A model generated the notes under the pieces. That model was given only the letters and a program-made list of their open reading frames with translations, did not search any database and had not been told where the DNA came from. Positions 35,421-45,170 of a stretch of DNA of 64,000 bases are shown one piece after another. Each line of letters starts with the position of its first letter. The first letter of the stretch is position 1. Origin of the DNA: Hypoxylon rubiginosum (taxonomy: Eukaryota; Ascomycota; Sordariomycetes; Xylariales; Hypoxylaceae). Location of the stretch: assembly GCA_902806565.1 (NCBI GenBank), contig CADCXA010000062.1:806001-870000 (forward strand). Reading direction: 5' to 3'. The translations under genes and the position numbers were made by a program.

Positions 35421-37177
35421 CTAAGCAGCCAGTGACGACTGTCGATTCGTCTTCCGCGTCATGATCTTGGTGATAGCGTGCCGAACCGTCACTCCAGCCT
35501 TCTCGATCTCCTTCTTAGACAAGCCTGACGTGATGCAAATCTTGAGCGCCGGTCTGATATTTACGCCCTGGGTCCCGATGCTGCCAATCAGAGGTATGCT
35601 CTTTAGCCTCGTGACGAGTACTCCGTTGGCAAGCGTCTGCATCTCCGTTAGCAGGAAGACATCGAGGATGACGTGGTACTGTCCTAGAAACTTACCTCGT
35701 CTACCATCTCGAGGAAAAGTCGCTCTTGGTCCTCGTTACTCAACTGTCTCGATTTGATCACCTCGGGCTTGAACGCTAGCAGCATGACCGGGTTTTCCGG
35801 ATCGCTCGTGCATTGAACCCAGTCGCTTCGAGGATCCAGCTGCGCTCTCATAGCCCGGATGTTCTCCCGGCATTGATGCAGGATCTCGGGGTTGCATTGT
35901 AGAACCGTTAACGTCTCGCTAGCCGTGACGGCAGCCATAGCAGGCAGAGCCGCCGAGTACGTGTACGATGCGGCATTGATACGCTGATGTCGCACTACGT
36001 CTTTCGAACCGGCACAGAATCCGCCAGCGGCACAGAGAGGTCCAGCCAGAGAGCCAATGATCATATCCACCGCTTCCGCATCCACATTCTGCGCCTCCGT
36101 GAGCCCTCGACCGTTGCGGCCGAGTACACCGAACGACCATGTTTCGTCGAGGGCAATGCGGAACTTGTACTTCTCCTTCAATTCGACCTGGAGGATTCGA
36201 AAATAGTCAGTTAATCGATGCGAGAGGGGTTAAGTACGGATTAGGGAGGACTGCTTACCAGCTTAGGAAGGTTGGAGCAATCGCCAACCATCTCGAAAAG
36301 ACCTTCTGTCACGATAAACCGCCGAGTCACGACTCTCTTCTTTGCCTGCTCTTCGGCTACTTTCTTCAAGATCTGCTCCAAGTCTTCCATGTCGTTGTGC
36401 TCGTACCATCTGATGTTGCTTCGAGAAGCTTCTAGTCCTTTGCGAATCGAGTAGTTGACCATCTTGTCGGCTACAATCAAGTCTCCTCGCTTGCAGAAGG
36501 TGGGGATAACACTGGAAATAGTCGAGAAGGCATGCGAATACACGATGCTGTCCTGGGTGCCGAGAAAAGTAGCGATGTCGTGCTCCGTATTCATGTGGAC
36601 GTCTTGGGTGCCGTAGAATTGCGGCGGACCGCATGGGCCGACTCCATAGGTACGCAAGGTCTCGATCGCCTTGGCCTTGATGGACTCGCTTGCATTCAGG
36701 TTGTAGAAGTTGTACGATGCTAGGTTCACGACGGTCTTGCCGTTGGACAGTTTCACCTTCGGACCGGTCGGCCTATGCATATGTTAACAGAAATTGATTT
36801 TTATTTACTTAAATATATAGCATCAGACGCAAGACCAATGCTTACCCGACAAGAATAGGCTGTTTCTCGGTTTCGGCTTCCTCAAAGGGGGTTTGGGGTG
36901 CGACAAGCGGTTCGGGTTCCCAGTCCCTAACAAGCTCGTCGATCTCATCGTCACGGAGTTTGACGTAATTGGGGCCGTGGGTAGCGTAAGAGGGCGAGAG
37001 AAGATATCGAATGAAGAATATGACAAGTACGAGTTCTATAGCAGAGCGGACGGGGTCGTCTTGGTAGCTCGACTGGATGTATCGTATCAAGACGGCACTT
37101 CCGGGAACTTTTTGAAAGGCGTGGGACATTTCATGAAGCGAAGCCTGCACGTAGGCTTGAGCCTCGTGGAGATCCAT
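35421..37177 (-). CDS. LCB1: Serine palmitoyltransferase subunit 1
   Basis: Four exons on the - strand, 36846-37177, 36259-36772, 35696-36187 and 35421-35642, give 519 residues. With Lcb2 this ER-membrane protein forms serine palmitoyltransferase, the first enzyme of sphingolipid synthesis. An N-terminal membrane helix (about 46-60, AIELVLVIFFIRYLL) is followed by the alpha-oxoamine synthase fold: NLASYNFYNLN, then TYGVGPCGPPQFYGTQDVH, where Cys158 matches the Cys mutated in human SPTLC1 neuropathy, then LDETWSFGVLGRNGRG. The stretch SLAGPLCAAGGFC occupies the place where Lcb2 has the cofactor lysine. Its absence is normal for the non-catalytic Lcb1 subunit. All three introns are phase-consistent. 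Confidence 0.96.
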
Positions 37178-37757
37178 CTTTTAATAAAAACTTTGATCCT
37201 CTCGAAACTGTTAGATGAAAGACATTAGGGGTTGGGGGAGTATGGAATGCGTAGTAGTAGTTTAGTAGTTTCTAGACGAAGAAGAAGTTCGTAGGAGATT
37301 GTGACAATTTGGGTGTGCGCGTGAGATGATATATTTGCTAGGGGAAAGGTCGGCATCCATATTGGTTGTAAGCTCAAATTACCTAGGTGGTGGGTAAAAA
37401 AGTTAAAGAGGCCTCTCATTAATCCTCCGACACGTTCTGACGGCCAGGAGGGCAGTTAGGGGTGCCACTAAGGGCGCGTCAAATTTAATATGGAAGCCCT
37501 GGAGCACGCGGGCCCCACAATTGCCCGCCTGTTCCATCCATGCCGCTGCCCATGCTTCAATCCGTCAGTTTCAACTTTTATTTACCTACATGTACATAGG
37601 TAGATGCATAAAACGGTCATTTGCCAAGAGAGACGAGACAAAAATAAAGAAGACGCTTGAACCTCATTCGATTAACTGAACAAATTCGGTATCTGTAGGG
37701 TATATCCGATACACGAAAACCCGAAGCAAGCGGCCTGTCCGTCTGTCCGCCTGTCCG
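37178..37757. other. Intergenic region, LCB1 promoter
   Basis: The 580 bases between the LCB1 start and the gelsolin-like stop. They contain a TACCTACATGTACATAGGTA near-palindrome (37583-37602). No gene seen. Confidence 0.6.
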
Positions 37758-38945
37758 TTAAGCTTCCAGAGCTGTGACAAATGCTGCGCTTTCGTTGCCT
37801 TCCACCACCTTAGAAATCGGGCTCAGATAGGCCATACCGTTCTCCGATTCCTCTCCAAGCTGTCGAATATATGATTCGGCCACCTTGATCCACATCGCCT
37901 TCTCCGCCTTGCTAGCTCCCGACCCTTGCCAAACCCATATAGCACTGCTGGTATCGAGGAGGAATACGTCGTTGCTATCCAGATCTGAACTACCTATCTC
38001 GGCGCCTTCTTTGACTATGTCGAACCTTAACTGACCAGAGGCATCTGATAAGCGGAACAACTTGCGAGGGCGATGGCCAGCCTTTTGGTTCTTAGACGAG
38101 ACAATCGGTCTAGGGGCTATCAGTGGTCCGTCGGCGTCTTCGCCACCGAGCATAGCAACCACAGTTCGCGACCTCGACTCGGTTTGCGACAAGACCTCGA
38201 CGTCGATGTGTTTCGCAATGGTCATATCGTGAACAACTTGCGCCGCTTTTGCCTTTTCCATGGGGCTACACTTCTTGCCCTGCCATACCCAAATTTTGTC
38301 GTTGCGTTCCAGGACGAAGACGTCATTCTCATCAAGACTCTGCCAGGTAGGTTCAACTTCGTAGACCATGATCGAGTCAGCTCGCCTAGCTGCTGGGTGC
38401 TTGAATATCCTAAGTAGCATGAGCGTCTCCTTCGGTTCTTCTTCCGTTTCGACGTGCATAAAGCCGGAGCGGACTCCACCCGACAAGATCCGGATACGGG
38501 AGAATAAAGCCACGAAATCGTCCGAGGGCTCTTTTTGCAGCTCACGGTGCTGCGTAGCTACGCCGTGTAAAACTTCGTCAAGTTCGACTGTCTTGTACGC
38601 AGCCGTGCCCGCCTCGTCCTGCGAAGTCTTGCTTCCGAGCCAGAAGAAGATGTCATGGGCTAGCTTCTCCTCCCCATCTTTGCTCCCGACCTTGTACGAA
38701 TGCAAGATGATATAACTGTCTCCTTCATGGAAATCGCCATATTGGTTCTTCGGCCAAGGGACAACCTCGAAGTCTTCTATCCGCCAGATGCGAAGTCCGG
38801 GCGCTTCTCCGACTTCTTGCCACGCCGGCTCGGTGATGGCTGAATTGTACTTGACCTTATGATCGAGTTCGGTCCCGATGTTTTCCACATTGCTATCCCT
38901 CCAGTCGTACTCTTTCATGTGTACTAAGCCTTCGTGCGGTGCCAT
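37758..38945 (-). CDS. Gelsolin-repeat actin-binding protein (severin/fragmin-like)
   Basis: A single exon of 395 residues. Three gelsolin-type repeats can be traced: about 45-150 (LRIWRIEDFEVVPWPKNQYGDFHEGDSYIILHSY), 170-265 (LLRIFKHP... SLDENDVFVLERNDKIWVWQGKKCSPMEKAKA) and 290-390 (KLFRLSDASGQLRFDIV... SNDVFLLDTSSAIWVWQGSGASKAEKAMW). The repeated D-V-F-x-L-D/E and IWVWQG patterns are characteristic. Such proteins cap or sever actin filaments in a calcium-dependent way. That activity is inferred from family. There is no villin headpiece, so this is the short three-repeat form. The start used has a good context and precedes the first conserved block by about 40 residues. Confidence 0.92.
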   Translation of the reverse strand: MAPHEGLVHMKEYDWRDSNVENIGTELDHKVKYNSAITEPAWQEVGEAPGLRIWRIEDFEVVPWPKNQYGDFHEGDSYIILHSYKVGSKDGEEKLAHDIFFWLGSKTSQDEAGTAAYKTVELDEVLHGVATQHRELQKEPSDDFVALFSRIRILSGGVRSGFMHVETEEEPKETLMLLRIFKHPAARRADSIMVYEVEPTWQSLDENDVFVLERNDKIWVWQGKKCSPMEKAKAAQVVHDMTIAKHIDVEVLSQTESRSRTVVAMLGGEDADGPLIAPRPIVSSKNQKAGHRPRKLFRLSDASGQLRFDIVKEGAEIGSSDLDSNDVFLLDTSSAIWVWQGSGASKAEKAMWIKVAESYIRQLGEESENGMAYLSPISKVVEGNESAAFVTALEA

Positions 38946-39574
38946 CTTGATGATATGACTTTGTAAAGTGTTTGTACAGGTAGGTAAGCTAAGCGGCCTA
39001 TATATCTAGTTTGGCATAAAGCAAAGAAGTCGAACAGATAAAGCAATGCAATATTTTATTTAAAAAAAAAATAGCGTCAGTAGTTTGATCTTGAGGATTC
39101 ACGAGATTGAACTGGCCACGCAGTGAATGTATTTAGCAGGATCCTGTTGACGTAATGAAGCTGACAATATGTTGCTCCTTTGAAACACAAACAAGACAGG
39201 GGGGGGCTGAAACCGGCCTGGCGCCTCTGGTATGTGTTGGTAGAGAAAATGAGTCTGAGTCTGAGAAATCTATTAATAAAGAGCCGGTTACTGTATTTTA
39301 GATTTGATGGTTCTAATGACTCTGGTGGTTGAGCTCTTGCTGCTAAATCAGATAGAGCTAACTTGTGGAGACTAACAATGGTTTTATTACAGTGACCAAA
39401 AACAGTGACCAATATTTTTTCTAGGTCAACAATCAACTATCAACTTCCGGCTTCAAAGTCAAGCTTCCTATGTCACAGCCCCCTCAAAACCTCAACAAGA
39501 CTACTTAACTGCGGAATATTTGCCATCCTTGAACTTCGCATCCGACAGAATAACGGAGAACGAAAATAAAGGCC
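38946..39574. other. Divergent intergenic region
   Basis: Upstream sequences of the gelsolin-repeat gene (-) and the RSA3-type gene (+). An A-rich run lies at about 39060. No gene seen. Confidence 0.6.
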
Positions 39575-39835
39575 GTGCAAAGTACGAAGAAAACAGACAC
39601 CAAAAACATGTCCGGCAAAGACGCTACGTCCCAGGGCTTCACTTCCTACTACCTCCAGCAAAGCACCAAGGAGTTCGCGGAGGACCTAGACAAGATCCGC
39701 AATGCTGATGACTTCAAAGGCGATGCTGTAGCCATGCTCGTTAAATCGCTGCAGCAGGGAACATCTTTATTCTCTGCTGCCGACCAGGAGAGGATCGTCA
39801 AGGCTCAGGAGTCTGCAGATTTAGAAAAGAAATGA
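39575..39835 (+). CDS. RSA3: Ribosome assembly protein 3 domain protein, very short
   Basis: A single exon of 86 residues from the first ATG, or 75 from the in-frame ATG at 39608 (MSGKDATSQGF), which I think is the more likely start. Almost the whole protein is the Rsa3 C-terminal domain: SYYLQQSTKEFAEDLDKI, then ALVKSLQQGTSLFSAADQERIV-like text. Rsa3 acts in nucleolar maturation of 60S ribosomal subunits. Known fungal Rsa3 proteins are longer and carry a basic/acidic N-terminal tail. Here no such upstream exon was recognised. Either the N-terminal region lies in an exon I missed, or this species has a minimal form. Confidence 0.75.
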   Translation: MQSTKKTDTKNMSGKDATSQGFTSYYLQQSTKEFAEDLDKIRNADDFKGDAVAMLVKSLQQGTSLFSAADQERIVKAQESADLEKK

Positions 39836-40102
39836 GAACCGAGGAGAGAAAGAAATACAGTGCTACTATCAGTTTAATCCTCACGGAGTATAAGAGATCA
39901 ACTTCATTCATAGAGATATTGCTCAGGACGGGAATTTACATAGTAGACTTAGTATGATAATTAGGTATCATAAACGAAGGGAGAAAATCAAGTTCTACTG
40001 CACCTAATTAATTCAAGAAGTCTCAGGACTAGCTAAAAAGAAAATTCCAATCGAATAAAGAATCAAGAAGATATAAAAAGGAAAAAGGAAAAAGCAAAAG
40101 AA
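39836..40102. other. Short spacer, no gene seen
   Basis: AT-rich 3' region of the RSA3-type gene leading to the tRNA gene. The T run expected downstream of a polymerase III gene on the - strand corresponds to the A-rich + strand just below 40103. Confidence 0.5.
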
Positions 40103-40204
40103 CGACATGTGCAGGATTTGAACCTACGCGACCGAAGTCATGAGATGGCTGAATCATGATAAGCAGATTCAAGTCTCACCCATTAACCACTCTGGCAACA
40201 TGCC
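40103..40204 (-). tRNA. tRNA-Ser (UGA anticodon) with 21-nt intron
   Basis: Read on the - strand, the acceptor stem GGCATGT/ACATGTC pairs fully with one G-U wobble at the second pair. The D arm is CCA/TGG around GAGTGGTTAA. The anticodon stem TGAGA/TCTCA holds loop CTTGAA + A with anticodon TGA. A 21-nt intron (40147-40167) sits after the base next to the anticodon, as in all nuclear tRNA introns. A long variable arm (GAC-TTCG-GTC) marks a type II tRNA. The T arm GTAGG/CCTGC surrounds TTCAAAT, and the discriminator base is G. All of this fits serine tRNA reading UCA/UCN codons. Confidence 0.93.
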
Positions 40205-41594
40205 TTGTGAATTGACGTGAAAACAAGGGTCTTATTACGCTATATATACGCTACTACTTCGGCAGAACTCTGGCCCCAAGTCTTATCCATTGTCCATAGA
40301 TTCGCACTGTATTGGCCTCACTATACCAATTTAGGCTAGGTGGTCTCTTCCTCTTCGAAAACCTAGGATATGCTATGATAAGTTATCTATTATCGAGGTC
40401 GTCCAAAGACATCACCAAGATCCTAACAATACTATACTCGATCATCTGAGCAGCAAACTGAAACGATTTTTCTACTAGCGACGTACTGTACTGAGCTTTT
40501 ACATGGACTACAAACTGATGCGAAGATGCTATCTACTCTCTGATGGGCCTCTAGTATGCCCCTCCTATATGGTGAAAGACATAGAGGCGGCGCTCATGTT
40601 GAGTCGCTCAAAAGCTCCAAGACTCCCTACAATTCGTCTATATTCATCAAGCATGATAGTGGGAGCAGTTAGACTCAGGCGACCTATCAGTCTTATCCAC
40701 TCATATTGCTCACATTTCTTTCTAGCTTTAAAGACTTTAGCTAGACCGTGATATTTCCTCGTAGTAGCAGACCCTTCAGGGGTGAGGATGATATTTCCAA
40801 TCGAGAATTTTTAATCTCTCAAGCTGAAGGGATGGTAATTCTTACTAATGCAGAAGCGGAAGAGGAAGGTTACATGAAGAAAGTATAGTGCCGTGTATTA
40901 AAGGGAACTAGATATCTCTGTGAGGAATATTACAGCCAACCGGTGATAGATCAGTGTATTCCGTGTCTCGGAAGCCTATTATCCAATGATCATATATATT
41001 AGTAAAATCATTCTCGTGTAATGTTCCCAAGAGGTGTCCATATACGTTAGTCGGATCCTGAAGACATTGCGCGCTTCTGCTCTTTCCCCTTATATCGCCA
41101 TTCTATCAACTTCGCCGTAATATATCAGCGGCATCGGAGGAGCCAAGACATCACGATACACTTGATACGTATATAGTTGTTCGAGTTGAGGCGATTCCAA
41201 AGGTTGGATACCTTTATCAGAGTAATATTACTACCTGCGAAGAAGTTAAGGACGGAACGGACACGAGTTGAGAATTCATTATGCACGTCCTAACTCCGAC
41301 TGTGTGATTGCTCGCAAGGAGAAAGCCACAAGTAACGCCACGAACTCCTCACGGTACGTCTTGTAAACATCATTGCGCTACAAAAAAGCGCGGCGCATCT
41401 TGGAAATCCCAGAAACCCCCTTCCCCCTACAGCAATAATGAACCCGACCAGGGAACCTAGCGTCGGACATGTTATGAAATAGAAGTGTAATACGGGGCCA
41501 TGTATACGGCTCGTATGACCTAAGCGGGATGTCTCCTTAGACATGGGGGTTTCAAACGTCATAGGTTATGGTTCCGCGGTTGATCTGGGTAGCC
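40205..41594. other. Intergenic region between tRNA-Ser and SDS23
   Basis: No convincing gene. A 90-codon - strand frame at 41290-41562 has no recognisable features. The SDS23 3' untranslated region is at the right end. Confidence 0.55.
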
Positions 41595-43122
41595 CTAGCG
41601 TCGAATGTCTATACTCGCACGGGATGACTCGAGGGACGGGCGAACCGAGCTACTAGAACTTCTTCGTCTTCTTGCTCGCTGCTCGCTGGGGTCGGAAGGG
41701 TTGAGACCGGTCGATTTCGCAAACAAATTGAGAATATCCGTCAACGTAACGACACCGATTAGGTGCCCCGACAAGTGAGACCCAGGCATGCTGGAAGCAG
41801 GAGGGACAGAAGGGAAATGGCTTCCTGTGAGAGACGTCTGCGAAGAAGACGGAGTCGGGACAAGCACGGTGGGGCCAAGCGACGGTGTCCCAGGTGCAGA
41901 AGGAGACGGAGAAGCTGATTCCACAATCCACATTCTATGTGAATGGGTAGCCACCAACTTAGCCACCGTGTGGGCAAGCGTCGAGTACGGATTAACATAA
42001 AAGACCGGGAATGAATCCTTGCCTTTCTCAACGCCTTGCTCGGTCAAGATGATCGATATGAAATGCAAACACGAATCATGCAGCAAGGGCAGGCTTGTAG
42101 AGTTGGTCAGGTGTTTAACGTCCGTAGTGGAGATGTTGCCGACGACATTCAAGCCATTGTCGACAACAGCTACACTCGACAGGCCCTCTTGACTCATGAG
42201 ATTGAGCGCCTCGGTTAAAGGACTATCTGCGCTATGTGGTTATTAGCAAAGGAAGAACCCGGCGTGAGGGTGGCAGGGTTAAGCGGACGTACTTTATCGC
42301 TATTATTTGTTGGGATCCTACACCAACGTCGCCCAAGAGTCTAGGATAAAGTTCGTCAATGGCACGGAAGTTGACGCCTTCGTTCCAGAAGAACTCTATA
42401 AGCTTCAGCTGGCTCAAGATGCCCATAACTTCGGCGTTTTGATTGGCGACAAGTACTCGGTGCACTCCGCTGCCGAAAACTTCGATCGCCTTAGCCAAGT
42501 CATCGTCTCCCTGCAAGACGACGAGCGACTCTTTCCGGCATATCGGCTGAATATCGCGGAGCGGTATGCTTATTCGGGCCTGAGCCTTCTTGGATAGGGT
42601 ATCATATAGCTCAACCAGGTCGTCGCTCGGATGCGCTAGCCCAACAACGACCAATATGTACGCGTTCAGATCGTTGTAATCGAATGTCGAGACCGCAGCG
42701 GAGCTAGCAGTATTCTCTCGGACGACAACAACGTTACTCGAGGTATTCTTAAGAAGAGCCATTGTAGCGTCCTGGACGCTGGTATCCATTTCGACCCAGG
42801 TAACGTCATCTTTAGACACGAGCTCCCCGATCGCAATATCGCGCCAATCCCTTCCAGCGAAGCGAGGGTTGTTATGTCTTGGGGCGGGCGGGTGGTTCAG
42901 CAGGTCTTGGATGGCGGACTGGGTGAAAGAGGGATGCCGTTGGTTTCGAGGCGACGGGGGTAAACCTCTCAGGTTCTCGGCGAAGCTCGAGCGATGGCCA
43001 TGATTGATGACATGGCCTGACTTGTGAATGCTCGAGGCAGAGCCGGTTCGTTGAGGCGGTGGGGGCGAAATGCTTGTTTCCTTAGACTCCCTACCCCTAA
43101 CATAGGTTGGGTTCGGATCCAT
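41595..43122 (-). CDS. SDS23: CBS-domain regulator Sds23
   Basis: Two exons on the - strand, 42293-43122 and 41595-42231 (61-nt intron), give 488 residues. The junction recreates [17 protein letters not shown], a conserved stretch of the third CBS motif. A Ser/Pro/His-rich tail (about 1-85) precedes four CBS-type motifs in two pairs: [76 protein letters not shown], and HRMWIVES... [17 protein letters not shown] Ser/Pro/Thr loop interrupts the last one (about 400-440). The tail is Ser/Arg-rich. Sds23/Moc1 proteins link nutrient and stress status to cell-cycle control, in yeast through type 2A-like phosphatases and the anaphase-promoting complex. Confidence 0.95.
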
Positions 43123-45170
43123 AACGAAGGCGAATCGAAATTCGAAGAGATCGCAGAGGATACTTAGGATACTTTTCGTGGCTATCGACGTTTGCTTTAT
43201 GGCAATTTAGGTTGATAGAAGTCGACCTATGCGGCTCGTAGCTAGAAGCTTAGGAACTAAGCTACAGCTTCTCATACATGTACGAAACGTAGACAGCCTT
43301 GGCTAGTTGCTCATGTGGCTTGCGCAGGGGATCCGAGACGCAACAAAGATCATGTTGCTAGCGAAATCGTTGCGTTGGTAATGGCGCGAGGTCAGCTATT
43401 CTTTGCAAGAGATTCGAACGGTGAACCATGGGGGGTTGTCGAGGGTGCTGAGGGTGCGGAGGGGTTGTATCATAGACTCGGAATTCCAAGGTTTTGCGGG
43501 TTGCTACAGTTAAGGGTGCAAGTACAAAGTGCGAGTACGAGTACACAGTAGAAACATTCCCGGTTGTGGGCAGTGTAGCCGCTCCCTTATACCTGGCATC
43601 TGGCACCTGGCACCTGGCACACTGTCCAAAGTTGACCCCTCTCATCCCACCTTCACCTTTATCTACACCGGTCGCACCGTCACTCACCTGTCATTTGCAT
43701 CAAGCATCCATCTGCAGCCGAGGAAACTCAAAATAAAGCCGCCGTTAGAGGGGCTGGCTGGCTGGGTGAGCCCCGATTTTATTTTTATTTTTGGTACATA
43801 CATGTATTTACCTAGTCTACCAGGTATCCTCTCCATCTGCATATATGTACATGTAGCTTCTTCCTGTGTACCTGCATCCTAACCTAGAGATAGGGCAGTA
43901 TTTAATCATTGATGTAGATTCTATTATCTACCTATGTTTGCTTGTTTTCATTAGAAGCTAATTGGGAAAAACACATGCGTCATGGGAGATAAGAATAAGC
44001 TACAAGGTTCTACCGAGCATGGATACCTAATGTACCTGTAGATCCATTCGTATATTCATCATGTTCGTTACATCCCTATATGTACCTAGATACACAAACT
44101 TACATACCTCATGTATATATCATCTTAATGGCGAATCAGCTGTCCTACAGTCTGCAAATTAGAAACTTGCAGATGTCCTTGGCTTATGATATATTAAACT
44201 GATGACCAGGCAGCAACAGCGACAGTGATTCACGCAGTAGATGCGCAATACGTGGCAGCGTGAACAGCTACCGTGCCGGCCTACTCGAACCTACTCGAGA
44301 TATTATAGAAGCTCCACATCCAATCAACTACACACTACATGTAGCCAGAGCTCTCGATACCTATGCGAGACAGATATTCCAGAGGCACAACTCCACCTGT
44401 CGAATCATTGCAGCAAGAGCTAGACTTTAGAGATAATGAACCAAGATCCTAAGATTTTAGTATCACCGCACCGGTCACTGGTCGTTGTACGGATGCGGTT
44501 GAGTATGTGCTACATAGTGGTAAGATTCAAACAATAAAAGTACGAGTAACAAAGACCTTATCATTATCGATACATTCATGTACTTGTAACCATCCAATTC
44601 AGAGATGTACGAAGTACCTAGTACCCAGCCTACATAACTTTATCGAAATAAGCTATACCCTATATAGTAATCTACCGTCACTGTTCTGGGTTAGCCCTTG
44701 TCACTTACTATCGGAAACTAGTGCGCACGGACCAAGGCTAGCTAGTTACGTCTTCCAAATAACTTTTTTCTTCCCTTTTTATTTTTTTAACGCTGGGTGG
44801 GAAAAAGATCTATAGAAAGCATCCCCTCTTTCGCGACCCCTCGCTATCCATTGATACCAGGGTTAAAAAAAAATAACACGACGATACCAAATAAACAACA
44901 ACCTATTCCACAACACCTTTTTACGTGTGTCCGTTTGGATTTATTCTAGGATCACTTATAAGACTGTAAACGGGCCCGAAATTTGAACATACAAAGCTTT
45001 CAATACTTTGTATTCATACAACCCAAAGCCGCCGCGCCTTAGCCCTGCGGGGCACAACATCACGAAGCGATACGACTTTGACAACTTTGTTCTCTGCTCT
45101 CCGCTCTCCGCTCTCCCAATCCAACTTTCCCTAACGACGAGCTCGGTGCCAATTACGATCACCAGCAATC
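43123..45170. other. 2-kb divergent spacer between SDS23 and the importin gene
   Basis: No gene supported. A GGCACCT-type repeat lies near 43595-43620, several TACATGTA-type motifs at 43795-44110, and CTCTCCG repeats at about 45096-45116 just upstream of the importin start. Promoters of both flanking genes must lie here. Confidence 0.55.

Noticed and set aside
41290..41562. A 90-codon - strand frame between the tRNA and SDS23
   Set aside because: No recognisable domain and no conserved pattern; likely chance.
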